Shown: in pieces, positions 49,735 through 59,433 of the stretch
Layout of the letters: the number at the start of each line of letters is the position of its first letter
Position numbering within the stretch: position 1 is the stretch's first letter
Assembly (NCBI GenBank): GCA_023374025.1
Contig: SIJG01000115.1
Span: 39,016 to 103,015 of the forward strand
DNA length: 64,000 bases
DNA from: Heterodera schachtii
Taxonomy: Eukaryota > Nematoda > Chromadorea > Rhabditida > Heteroderidae
Reading direction: 5' to 3'
Notes under the pieces: generated by a model
Seen by the model: the letters and a program-made list of their open reading frames with translations, nothing else
What the model was told of the DNA's origin: nothing
Databases searched by the model: none
Translations under genes and position numbers: made by a program

Positions 49735-50137
49735 TTTATCCGAAAATTTTTTTATGTTTTCAAGTCAAGAAAAAACATGTTTCCAAGGCTTTTCGTGGTC
49801 GCTGATCACGAATCTGGCACCCATTTCGACCAATTTCGAATACCAGTACCCAAATTCGAACAAAAAGTCGAAAATTCAAATTTTCGAATTTCAGATTTTT
49901 AGTCTAAAAATGGTTCAAATTATCTTTTATTGAAGCACTAATGACTTTCACTTCGTTTTCATGTATTTAAACAAAGTTTGAACCCGAAATCTGAAATTCG
50001 AATTTTCGACTTTTTGTTCGAATTTGGGTCCGGGATTCGGAATGGGTCGAAATGGATGCCAGATTCGTGATCAGCGACCACGAAAACCCTTGGAAACATG
50101 TTTTCATGACTTTTGAAAACATAAAAAAATTATTCGA
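49735..50137. repeat. Fold-back repeat of the GTCGAAAATTC family
   Basis: Arms 49,735-49,905 and 49,980-50,137 are inverted copies: GGTCGCTGATCACGAATCTG against its complement, CAAATTCGAACAAAAAGTCG against CGACTTTTTGTTCGAATTTG, and an outer ATGTTTTCAAGTCA/TGACTTTTGAAAACAT. The ~75-bp loop is AT-rich. A G10 run at ~50,142 borders the right arm. The same half-unit occurs scattered through the gene-bearing half of the window. Confidence 0.85.
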
Positions 50138-50269
50138 AAAGGGGGGGGGGGATAAACTTTACTATTACCCAATTTTGTCCAAATGGATACCAATCCGTAA
50201 GCACCCCCATTATATATATATAATAAATACAAGCCATTTTAGCGATATTTTTTCAACAAATAATCCACA

Positions 50270-50467
50270 ATGTCGGACGCTTACGGCTTTATTAGCAGCA
50301 TCAGACAAACGACCAGAACTCATCGAGCAATAATCGCTGCGTCCGTTTTTGCTGCGGCCGTCATCATTTTGGTCGCCATTTTCTTCATTGTCGCCGCAAT
50401 CGAGCCAAGCATAGTCGAGGGAACACCGTTTGCCGCATTATACGGAAGAGACAATGGCAAAGAATGA
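50270..50467 (+). CDS. 65-aa single-pass membrane protein
   Basis: An uninterrupted frame from ATG (preceded by ATCCACA) encodes 65 residues: a short polar N-terminus (MSDAYGFISSIRQTTRTHRA), one strong hydrophobic helix (AAVIILVAIFFIVAAIEPS) and a short polar tail ending GRDNGKE. Basic residues before the helix predict the N-terminus in the cytosol. A TATATATATAATAAA stretch at ~50,213 could serve as a core promoter, and AATAAA at ~50,612 as a poly(A) signal. No family recognised. It lies inside the TIR-flanked segment, 0.9 kb from the divergently oriented membrane protein gene. The possibility of a chance frame is low but real. Confidence 0.6.
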   Translation: MSDAYGFISSIRQTTRTHRAIIAASVFAAAVIILVAIFFIVAAIEPSIVEGTPFAALYGRDNGKE

Positions 50468-50853
50468 CTGACGCGATGGAGTGAACTCAATTTGATATCC
50501 AATTCTATTCTGTTGTGATTTGTTTGTAATTGTGTGCACTCATTGCGAAATTATTGTATTTATTGTTGGCCAATGTTATTGTATGGTAATTATTCCTTCT
50601 GATACTCGGTGAATAAACAAACGACAAAGTTTTGCAGTTTTGGGGTCAAATTTTCAAAAAATAATGGTCCAATGGGATCCGGCCGTGCCGAAAGTCGACA
50701 CCGAGAAAAATGGAAAATTTTAATGACATGACAAGAAAATTTCCAAAAAATTTGCCCATTTTGAAAAACTTAATTTAAATCCCAAATAGACAATCATAGA
50801 TTTTTGGTTTATTTTCGGTTGGCTCTCTTCACGTATCACGTACGAAAATAAAC

Positions 50854-51939
50854 TAGGGTTGGGCCCCCGCCCCCGACCCCGAACCCCGACATTTTTGGCC
50901 ATTTTCGGGGAAAAACCCGACCCCGAACCCCGACGCTTCCAACCCCGACAACCCCGAACCTTAACCCCGATCGGGGTCGGGGTTAAATATACACCCCTAA
51001 GAATGGAATTTTTTTTGGGGGAAAAGGCAAAAAAGTTATAAGAAATTTGAATTTTTTTAACCAACCAAATTTTATTAAATAAAGTAAATTTGCTGATACT
51101 TATTTATTTGAAATGTAGTGTAGTGGGTAAGTGCACCACACGTAAATTACTTTCTGTCATAGTTCGATACCGGTTGACGTTTTCATTTTAATTTTATTTT
51201 TTTGTAATTATTATGGTTTTTTAAACAAAGATCCCATAAAAATTGGTCATCATTGGCATAATTTATTGACAAATTATATCTAATCTTCCTTTCGTTGAAA
51301 TTAAAAAATTTAATTTTCTTTGACTAAATCATGAAAAGTTAATATTTTTCAAAATATTTTTTACAAAATATAAAAAATAAAATAAAAATTTCACGGAAAT
51401 TATAATTTTGTGGTGAAAATCTGTTAGAAAATAAAGCTTAAATTTTAAAGTTCGCCCGGCGGTTCCCATAGGCACCGCCGGACCCCTTTCTCCTAAAAGT
51501 CTTTAGAAAAAAGCACGCCGCGAAATTTTTTTTTGAAAATTAGAGAATTAGAATGCAATTTGTTAACTGGTTTTTCACCAAAATAACCAATTTTTTGACT
51601 TTGAGCCAAATTTATTTTAGAAAAAATAAGTTTTGGGGCCCGACGCCGGAGGAAAAATTTGAAATTTTAACTATTTTTACAGATTTTCACTAAAAATTGT
51701 TCATTTTAAAAATGCCTTATCTTTTTTAATTAATTCTATACAAAAATATTTATGTTAAAAAAAAATTATTATTATGAATAATAAAAATTTTTAAGCTAAA
51801 TATAAAAAAAATTTGACTATATGGATTAAGGCAAAAATAGAAAAACCCCGAACCCCGACCCCGAACCCCGAACGATTTTGCAACCCCGACAACCCCGAAC
51901 CCCGAATTTTCCAACCCCGACGTCGGGGGCCCAACCCTA
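50854..51939. mobile_element. Inner TAGGG element, 1,086 bp, with tRNA-like part
   Basis: Begins with TAGGGTTGGGCCCCCG at 50,854 and ends at 51,939 with the complementary GGGGGCCCAACCCTA. Its first ~220 bp repeat 46,975-47,203 almost base for base (CCCCGACATTTTTGGCCATT, ACACCCCTAAGAATGGAATT). The flanks AAATAAAC and TAAATAAA do not give an exact 8-bp duplication. It contains a tRNA-like stretch at 51,113-51,180 and a GC-rich patch at 51,453-51,485. No transposase frame. Its left half is likewise found from 63,294 to the window end. Confidence 0.75.
51113..51180 (+). other. tRNA-like (SINE-head-like) sequence
   Basis: TAGTGTAGTGGGTAAGTGC resembles a tRNA D-arm/A box, and AGTTCGATACCGG ~45 bp later resembles a B box and T-arm. 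No closed cloverleaf with acceptor stem is apparent. The equivalent place in the element at 63,294 has TTAGTGGTTAGTGC and GAGTTCGACACCGG, and a further partial copy lies at 59,670-59,700. Confidence 0.5.
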
Positions 51940-51962
51940 TAAATAAATAAACGACTCGTCTA

Positions 51963-52880
51963 ATGACTGACAGGGAAAAGCATTTGCATTTTGTTCGCCT
52001 TGCGGAGGAAGCGGCGCGTTACGACGATTGGCGTGGCATTGCGTCCATCGTGGCACGAGGCAAGGGCACGAAGAGACAGCTGGAGATGGTCAAGCAGTTG
52101 CTGAACAAGCTGGAGCGCGAGGTGGAAGAGAAGTGCCGTGAAATATTGGTCAGTCAGTGGTGGGTGGGCACAATTTTGGTGCCGCGAAATTCGGCACTAA
52201 TTTGCGTTACTTTTCAGGATTTGTTGGACCGTGTTCTGATCAAAGAGGCTGCTGATGATGAAGTGAAAGTGTTCTACTTGAAACTGAAGGCTGACCACTT
52301 CCGCTATATGGCCGAGACACGGGCGGTGAAAAACGGTAAAAGGACAAGTTCTAGTGCAGAATACGCGTACCATGGTTTTTTACGCGTCAATGATGAATTC
52401 ATGGAACGCGTGAAAATTCAATGGGACGCGTTAAAAACCATGGGACGCGTATTCTGCACTATAACCAAAGAACAGACGGACGGAAGCATTGAACAAACGG
52501 CGGATCAGCAACAATTGGTCAATTTTCAGATGTTGCGCAGAAGGCAAAGCAAGCGTACCAAGAAGCGTTGGACCTCGCCAAGAACAAACTCCGGCCAATG
52601 CATCCGATTCGTCTCACCGTGGCGCTGAACTTTGCCATTCTCCAATTCGAAGTGCAGAAATCACCAGCCGATGCTTGTCAAACTGCGCAACGGGTGGGTG
52701 ATGAACAGAAAATTTGTGTATTTCAAGTTTCAACTGTTTGAACTGTTACAGGCTTATGACGAAGCGACTTCCGATGCGCAGACAACGGGCGACAGTATTT
52801 GCGCGGAGTCCGTCACGATCATGGAACTGTTGCAGGACAACATCTCGTACTGGAGTGGCAACACCTCTAAGACGGAGTGA
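51963..52880 (+). CDS. 14-3-3 protein copy 2, internally truncated
   Basis: Exons 51,963-52,148, 52,218-52,335, 52,530-52,693 and 52,752-52,880 join to 198 codons plus stop. Nearly identical to copy 1 except for one deletion that removes the end of exon 1, intron 1 and the first part of exon 2 (about 37 residues, from EMVQGMKQ through SGQRFA), leaving RYDDWRGIASIVARG in frame. The lost part contains dimer-interface residues and the Lys/Arg pair of helix C that helps hold the phosphate; the FRY pair remains. Phosphopeptide binding and dimerisation are probably impaired. The upstream region is separated by the 4,965-bp insertion. All downstream splice sites are kept. It could be a young pseudogene or a divergent product. 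Confidence 0.85.
52354..52459. mobile_element. 106-bp palindromic insert in 14-3-3 copy 2 intron
   Basis: Same ends as in copy 1 (GTGCAGAATACGCGT/ACGCGTATTCTGCAC), flanked by TA on both sides. The interior differs: it keeps CCATGGTTTTTTACGCGT and its complement AACGCGTTAAAAACCATGG-like arm, so this copy is the better palindrome, whereas copy 1 has extra material. Confidence 0.7.
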
Positions 52881-53440
52881 AAAACGAACGATCGCTGTAT
52901 AAATACTACATAATTTGTGCATGTCCATTGTGATGTTTTTAACGATCCTTTATATGTATGTACATTTGTATATATGTAAAACAGAATAAATGTTAAACGC
53001 TGATACAAAAGTAATAAGGGTTGTAAGATGAAAAGCAAAGGTTGGTGGCCTTAGGGCAGATTTATATTTTAGAGTCCCTCAAAAATTGTCAGACAATAAA
53101 AAAATGACTGTGATCTGTTTGGGTCACAGAGCGTTTCATGAATTTGATATTAATTTTAAGCAGTCGAATCACGGACCGATCCCGAACAAAAATCCAATAT
53201 TCAGGAAATTTTTTGAGGTGGTCAAGGCAGTTCGTACAATGGCGTTTGGTACAATTTAAAATGGGAATGGCCATAACTTTTTTTCTTCAGTTAATTTCTT
53301 CAAAATTGGTATCATTCGATAGCTCTATTATAAAGCTAGAAATTTAATAAAAATTGGCATTTTTAAATTTTACATCCACTTTTTGGTTGTTATTGTATTT
53401 TTTTCAGTTTATTTAAGCAAATATTGAATATATAAACTGG

Positions 53441-53576
53441 GGCTGGCCGGGCACCGGGTATTTGGGCAAAACCGGGCCCGGGTATTACCGGGTATTGAAA
53501 AGCCGGGTACCGGGTCGGGTACCAGTTTTGAAACCGGGTACCGGGTCGGGTACCCGGTAAAACCGGGTATTAAAAA
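53441..53576. repeat. CCGGGTA/TACCCGG repeat block
   Basis: GGGGCTGGCCGGGCACCGGG begins a block with ~10 copies of ACCGGGTA or GGGTACC-type words, ending in AAAACCGGGTATTAAA. Resembles 41,512-41,625. It lies directly left of the hAT element and probably is the remaining end of another hAT-like insertion. Confidence 0.55.
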
Positions 53577-53889
53577 ATCCAAAAAATCCATTTTTTCAAA
53601 TTTTTTTTTTCATGAAATTTTTGGAATTTTTGAGGGTTTAAAATAGAGACCGGAATACTCAAAAGTGCCGGACCGGACCGGACTAGTATTTTCAAAATGA
53701 CCGGATTCCGGATCCGGTCTCTCAAAATCCGGTCAATCCAGATTTCCAAATTCCCGGATCCGGATTCCGGATTGGTAAAAATTTAAATTTTCCAAGTTAA
53801 TTTGGTGAAAAACCCGCAAAATTTCATCAAATATAAGTAAGTACAAAATAATATTCTTTAATAAAATGAACAAATAAATAGTTTCAATA

Positions 53890-55480
53890 GGTGTAATTCG
53901 TCTGGGGAAGAGACTTGTTCAAAAAAATAAGTTGTTCTGCAGTTTCTGGCGATAATTTGGATCGACGATAGTCAAAGACATCACGGGCGACTTTAAATGT
54001 TTGTTCACTCGGGACACTAGTGGCGGGTGCTGAAAGATATTTTTCCGCAAATTTGGCAAGGATTAAAAATTGGGGAGCAATTTTCTTCCATTCGTTCAGC
54101 GGATTTGTTTCGGGGTTTGCAATTTCCAGCGCGAGAAATTCCTTAATTTCTTTTTCAATGTCATCGTCTTGTGATGTTTGGACGCCTTAAATTCATTATA
54201 AATTTAATTTTTGAGACCAAAAATCACCCTGTGCACTTGTGCTTGCGCCTGTAATATGTTTCAGACGTTCATAAAATGACATTCGACGTTTAGTTGGCGG
54301 ATTTTCGGGTTGGGGTGAAAAGTGCGGAATTTCCCATCAGCACTTTGTCTTTGAATCGCACATCCAAAAAAGCGGCTAGCGCATATTCCCTAAGACAAAC
54401 ATTTATTTAAATTAAGTGACATCTTTTACTTCAAGTTCGCTAGCTCAAAGAAGCGCCGTTCAACCGCATAGTAAAGTGTCGTTCTGATTGTCTCCACTGT
54501 TCGGTTAATTATTTCATTTCGTACAACTCATCATGTAGCGCTCTTGCTTGAGGAAGGACAAATGAAATTGGCTCCTCAATGAACCTCTTTGTTGCTTCTT
54601 CAGCACATTTCAAAACCCCAACCAGCTCTTCCATTTGCTCCCATTCATCATTTTTCAATAAAAGCTCGAATTCGTTGTTGCCGACTGCATATTGTGTGAT
54701 TGGCGTCCTTTGTTCGATCAGCCTCTCGCACATCGCAAGCGCACTATTCCACCGGACAGATACCATCTAAATGACATTAGAAATAAATAAAATTGTGTAT
54801 TTAAGTTTTAACCTGTAAAAGAGTTTGAGAGGGTATCGAGTAATTTTTGAATTTTTTTCAATTCGCTGAAGCTGTGTTACTGTGTTTGAAACGTCCAACA
54901 ATATGACGGGTTTTGGCCAATAAACTGCTTATTGATTCATCTCTCTTCAAGCCTCCTGTACAGCCAAATTCAATAAATGAGCAGCGCAAGGCCCGTTCGG
55001 CATTGGCAAAATGCGATTTTCATTTTCATCCCTCTCGACGAAAGCCTGCAAATAAAAACAAATGGAAAGAAAAATAAATAAATTTATCACTCTTTTCATA
55101 TTTGCTGCCGAATCCGACATTATTCAAAGGAGGAGAGTTGAGCTGAAATAAAAATAAAATATTTAAAGAAAAAGGTTGAATTACAGTCTGAAAGAGTCGG
55201 TCCGGTGGATGACTGAAAGTTTGAGATTGTTTTGTTTTTGTTTGTCCTTTCCGGCTTTCGATTCAAGAGCATTCAGCTTTTCAGCAAATTCGGAGTTTTC
55301 GTGAATGGCGTGAAGATGGACTTGCAAGCTTTTAACTGATCCTTTGGCAAGCATGTATTCAAATTTAGGCTTTTCATTTGCTTGACACTCGAGACAAATT
55401 GCTGTAGTTTTGGACGTTTTTTTAAATAGACCAATTGGCCATATAAGACTCATTTTCATAAAACTAAACCAAAAAAGACA
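53890..55480 (-). pseudogene. hAT transposase with BED finger, decayed
   Basis: Cut-and-paste transposase of the hAT superfamily, read on the minus strand. Order: BED-type zinc finger (~55,440-55,290: WPIGLFKK, CLEC, then HLHAIH), a segment with LNLAVQE and RHIVGRFKHSNTA (~55,010-54,880), the exon at 54,766-54,509 (MVSVRWNSALAMCERLIEQR, LKCAEEATKRF), LAAFLDVRFKDKVL (~54,380-54,340), and the C-terminal dimerisation region (~54,100-53,930: [29 protein letters not shown]). Breaks: a frame change after NLAVQEA, a stop in the next block, another frame change after LHDELYEMK, and a stop after ~54,300. Some gaps could be introns (GT...AG at 54,820-54,767 and 54,230-54,185), but not all, so an active enzyme is unlikely. 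Confidence 0.9.
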
Positions 55481-55522
55481 TAAATTATCATGTAAAAAAT
55501 TTAGATTATAAAATTTAGACAA
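55181..55522 (-). other. BED zinc-finger exon of the hAT transposase
   Basis: The longest open piece of the transposase 5' part. The Trp/Phe signature WPIGLF, the CLEC pair, the spacing KGSVKSLQVHLHAIH and a following Lys-rich helix (KLNALESKAGKDKQKQ) fit the DNA-binding BED finger of hAT transposases. The stretch before WPIGLF (to 55,522) is Phe/Leu-rich and probably untranslated or intronic. Confidence 0.8.
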
Positions 55523-56128
55523 AATCCTACCGGAAAATTGGCATAAATGATTAAAAAGTTAAAGACATTATGCCAAAGAGTTATTTTTAAAAGAAAAATG
55601 AACAAAAGTGAAGGATTTTTGGTTGAGACCGAACCGTACCGGATCCGGTCAAAAATTCGCCGGACCTGACCGGACTAGTATTTTCAAAAATGACCGGATT
55701 CCGGATCCGGTCTCTCATTATCCGGTCAATCCGGTAATCCGGTCAATCCAGATTTTTCCCAAAATCGCCGGACCGGATTGCCGGATCCAGAAAAATCCGG
55801 TACCGGATCCGGTCCGGTCCGATCTCTAGTTTAAAACATAGATTTTGGCAGTTTTAGTTATGTCGCTACAAATCGCCATTCGGTTTTTTTTAGTTTTTGA
55901 TAAAAGTCGATCGGTTCTTTCGATTTTTTGATTAATTCTGGCGGGCGGTTTTGGTTATAAACCCGAAAAAACCGACCGGTCCGATCTTTACTTTTTAGCA
56001 CCTAACCAAAAACGGAAGTTAGCACCTATTTTAGTAACTATTTCAGCATTTTTATATTTAATTAGGCCTTTATTAGAATGATATTTTGAAGCCGTCTCTC
56101 TTAAAAAATTAAAAGTGTCAAAACATTC

Positions 56129-56602
56129 GGTACTAGTGCAGTTGGTACGCCACAAATTTTTTTTTTTTGTTTAAAGTCGTATAAAAAATGGATTTAAGGT
56201 TTTCGAGGGCGCTGATTATGAATCCGACCTCCATTTCGACAAGTTCTGAGTCCCCAACGCAAATTCGAACATTTGGTCGAAAAGTCAAAAATTCTCAAAA
56301 ATGTTTTTTACCTTAGAGAAAACTGCTTTTTCATAGACAAATATTTTTTTATGTCGATCGCGGATTTGTACCCATGCGAAAATTAGTTGCTCTATATTGT
56401 TGATTGTATTTATTTGGTAAAAAAAATTTTTTTGAGAATTTTTGACTTTTCGACCAAATGTTCGAATTTGCGTTGGGGACTCAGAACTTGTCGAAATGGA
56501 GGTCGGATTCATAATCAGCGCCCTCGAAAAAACCTAAAAACATCTTTTATACGACTTTAAACAAAAAAAAAAAAATTGTGGCGTACCAACTGCACTAGTA
56601 CC
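56129..56602. mobile_element. 474-bp fold-back MITE with 8-bp target duplication
   Basis: Ends are GGTACTAGTGCAGTTGGTAC and its complement, continuing into long arms (to ~56,310 and from ~56,410), one of which contains GCGCTGATTATGAATCCGAC and CAAATTCGAACATTTGGTCG in inverted relation. AAACATTC is found directly outside both ends (56,121-56,128 and 56,603-56,610). No coding frame. The arms belong to the GTCGAAAATTC repeat family. Confidence 0.93.
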
Positions 56603-56729
56603 AAACATTCCACTAAAAGTTGCTTCCCTACTCATTATATATAATAAAGATTTCCAGCGCAATTAATTCTTCTGCTATTTCCTTGACATCATTCGAAACT
56701 CAGCAAAATTGTGCTAATTGCTGTCAAAA

Positions 56730-59433
56730 ATGAACCGACGGTAAGGCATTTTTTAAAGGCCATAAATTCGTCTTTTATTTTTAACTAAACTGTTTTTCAC
56801 AGTTTCAGTTGGATTTGCAACGACGTTTGGATGGACATTTTCCCATCTTTTGACCGTCCTCAACTCGGCCTCAAATTGGCACTTCTTTCGCCACGTTTCA
56901 ATGCGTTGGTGGACAAACATTTTGATGGCAAAAGAGAATTGACAATTTGGAGCCTAATCGTAATTCGTCGCAAGGACAGTGTCACAACAGAGGCGGCGGC
57001 ACCAGAATTAAATGTCATTATCAACGAAACCAAATCTTTGCACATTTCGTTGCCGGACCGTCCGTTGCCCAGCAAAATCCGTTTTAAGCACCTTCGGATT
57101 TAGTAATTAAAATCAGAGCTATGGCAATAAAAACATTCATTCCATTTTCAGTTACATCGATCACTCCGTCATCGCTTTTCTTCGTTCAAATCACCAAATT
57201 TTCGACAAAAGAGGCACCGATTTACAATTGTGGATTCCAACATCACACAACTCGGATGACCAGCGGATTTGGGATGTTTTTGTTCGTGAAATTTGGCCCA
57301 TTTTTTCGACAAACATTCGCCATTTGGGATTTAACGGTGGTGATCATTTGGACTATTTGCGTCGTCGCACTTCGCCGACAATTCTCACTGATCTGAATCA
57401 ATTGGTTTCAATCCAATCATTTCGTCTGTTGCCCGAGGCGATTAGTGATGACTTTGATGTGCCAAATTCAACAATTTCTGCTGGCCAAGCATTGTCCAAA
57501 TGGTTGCACACTCCGAGAAAAGATGGACAGCCCAAGCGATTGCGTTGCGATGATTACTCCGAACAAGGGAACACTGATTGGGTCAACAATTTCAAGGAGG
57601 TGTGGCCATAATTCCGACAGATTACTGATTTTGATTGCCTTTATTTTTGTTTTCCAAATTGTTTAGCAATTTCTCCGTGCCAATGCCATTTCTTCGGTCA
57701 GTTACCAAATTCAGTTTTCTGTTCGTGTGCCGTTAATGCAAATTGTGCCATTTGAATTGGTGAACGAATTGACAAAGGAAAAGCTGACATTGGCCAAAGA
57801 AATCGAAAATGACTTGGATGACAAGTTTTGGATAATGAAACGATGCAAAATTATTGGGCAGACGGCGGCGGTTCAGCAGCAAAAGAAATATGGAAATTGG
57901 GACAATAATTGTCATTATGTGATCATTTGGCTTTTTAATGAGACTCATTGCATTGGGTGAGCAATTAAAAGCCTTTGTGTAATAGTAGGACTGCTGCCCC
58001 CCCCCCCCCCCCCCCCCTCAAGAAATATTTTGTTTCTTGTCGGTTTTATGCGGCGTCCCATGAATGACCATCCTCAGTTTCTTAGTCCATAACTTTTTTT
58101 CTTTCTTCGTCAATACCTCTATTCTTGGTATCAAACGAAAGATAAAAGTCTCACGATTTTATAAAAGCAAGAAGAGCAAATAAATACTGGCATTTGACAA
58201 AAAATTATTCTCGAAAAACTTGAATTTTATGTTTTCTCATTGTAATTTCTTTTTTAATGTCAGTATTTATTTGCTCTTCTTGCTTTTATAAAATCGCGAC
58301 TTTTATCTTTCGTTTGATACCAAGAATAGAGGTATTGACCAAGTAAGAAAAAGTTGTGGCTTAAGAAACTGAGGATACCATTCATGGGACGCATAAAACC
58401 AACCAGAACCGGATTTTTTTATTTTTAAAAATCATGAAAACATGTTTGCAACGGACTCGCTCAGTTCGGCCGTCACGGTTCGGCGCCAGCTCGTTTTTCC
58501 ACTTAAGCTTTTTTCTTTGGCATCCAAATCCATAAATCTTGGTATCTTTCGAAAGCTCTTAACATGCTCTATTAGCCTTACATAAAGCGAAAAGTTTTTC
58601 AAGCTTAGAAAAATTTTATTGAGAAAAAAACTTGAAATTTTCGACCTTTTCGCAATTTTCATGTATAACTTTTTTGGTATTTGTCTAATCGCAAAGCAAT
58701 AGCTTAGAAAAAGCTTCTAAACACCTTAAGCTTTCAAATGATACCAATGTTGGATTTGGTTGACAAAGAAAAAAGTTATAGAAAGTTGTAGTAAAAAACA
58801 TGCTGGGGCCGAACCGTGAAGGCCGAACTGTGAAGTAAACCGGTTTGCAATGGTTTTCTGGTTCGCTGATCACGAATTTGGCATCCATTTTGAGCAACTC
58901 CGAACACCGGAACCGAATGCGAACAAAAAGTCGAAAATTCAAATTTTTCATTGAAGCACTGATGGCTTTCAGTTCGTTCCTTACGGACATTTGCGGACGG
59001 ACACTTGCCGACAATTTCGGGAAAAAAATAATAAAAATTTCGTAAATACTGATCTGATAAATTTTTATGGTAGAAGAATTCGGGTGAGAGTGCTATTTTT
59101 ATCTTTAGAAAATTACGAGACATGTAAAACCCAAAAAAGTTTTATTTAGTTTTGCAGTCTCCATTCCATATTTCAGAATTTTTTAAATTTTTCCCCGAAA
59201 CTCCGCAAATGTCCCACTGCGCTTTAAACAATGGTTGACCAATAATCTGAAAACCAAAAAAAAATGTTCTTTAAAAAAGGTGGCACCAGCAGCCCTACTA
59301 TTACCGGCATTTCATTTTGTAAATATCCAAATTTGAGTTTATCGCTTAATTAAGCCCATTGTCTCCGCCACCAGCAGAAGAAGAAGAATTCGGACAAAGC
59401 TTCACAAATGGGCCGTCTTCTGCTGACAAATGA
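56730..59433 (+). CDS. F-box-like family protein, copy C (complete)
   Basis: Five exons: 56,730-56,740 (11 nt, MNR plus two bases), 56,809-57,102, 57,152-57,599, 57,667-57,956 and 59,355-59,433, giving 373 codons plus stop with GT-AG introns and consistent phases. The N-terminal F-box-like helix bundle (WICNDVWMDIFPSFDRPQ, LALLSPRFNALVDKHFD) is followed by a linker (PDRPLPSKIRFKHLRI), YIDHSVIAFLR, a region with WDVFVREIWPIFSTNIRHLG and RRTSPTILTDLNQL, the SKWLHTPRKDGQPKRLRC box, VPFELVNELTKEKLTL and a Glu/Ser-rich tail (GPLSPPPAEEEEFG). F-box proteins connect substrates to the SCF ubiquitin ligase; here this is inferred from the N-terminal pattern only. The last intron is 1.4 kb and full of repeats, unlike the ~50-70 bp of others. 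Confidence 0.85.
57997..58017. repeat. Poly-C tract
   Basis: An uninterrupted run of ~21 C in the last intron of F-box-like copy C. Similar C/G runs lie at 40,251, 50,142 and 63,228. Such runs are prone to length errors. Confidence 0.95.
58044..58398. mobile_element. 355-bp inverted-repeat element in intron 4
   Basis: Outer ends TTTTATGCGGCGTCCCATGA and its complement TCATGGGACGCATAAAA, arms ~150 bp with CTCTATTCTTGGTATCAAAC and GCAAGAAGAGCAAATAAATA and their inverted copies, loop ~60 bp. Inserted in the long last intron of F-box-like copy C. No target duplication was recognised. Confidence 0.8.
58420..59150. repeat. Patchwork of repeat fragments in intron 4
   Basis: Contains CTTGGTATCTTTCGAAAGCT (58,540), its inverse-type CTTTCAAATGATACCAA (58,731), and a half-unit of the GTCGAAAATTC family (58,850-58,960: GGTTCGCTGATCACGAATTT, GAACAAAAAGTCGAAAATTC). 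The minus-strand frames over it are translations of these repeats. Confidence 0.65.

Larger units (their letters stand above)
46975..51939. mobile_element. 4,965-bp TIR-flanked segment carrying two genes
   Basis: Left end TAGGGTTGGGCCCCCGAC at 46,975 is matched by its inverted copy ending at 51,939. Immediately outside, TAAATAAA stands on both sides (46,967-46,974 and 51,940-51,947), an 8-bp target duplication. 14-3-3 copy 1 has the uninterrupted sequence TAAATAAATAAAC at 42,189, matching an empty site. Both ends carry CCCCGAC/CCCCGAAC subterminal repeats. Inside lie a second, direct copy of the left end (50,854), a multi-exon gene (48,148-49,339), a small gene (50,270-50,467), a truncated MITE and a fold-back element. 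No transposase is visible. It may be one large gene-capturing unit or the product of recombination between two smaller elements. Confidence 0.75.
53644..55828 (-). mobile_element. 2,185-bp hAT transposon with target duplication
   Basis: Left end TAGAGACCGGA and right end TCCGATCTCTA are inverted repeats with one mismatch. The 8-bp duplication GTTTAAAA stands on both sides (53,636-53,643, 55,829-55,836) and fits the hAT pattern. CCGGATCCGG-type subterminal repeats fill ~130-200 bp at each end (53,660-53,775 and 55,632-55,820). The interior carries a minus-strand hAT transposase. It shares termini with the 153-bp MITEs. Confidence 0.95.

Noticed and set aside
54579..54770. Plus-strand frame opposite the hAT transposase exon
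   Set aside because: Antisense shadow of the MVSVRWNSALAM exon; the minus strand matches known hAT sequence.
57121..57396. Plus-strand frame overlapping exon 3 of F-box-like copy C
   Set aside because: Different frame from the family protein; its Phe-rich translation has no counterpart in copies A or D.
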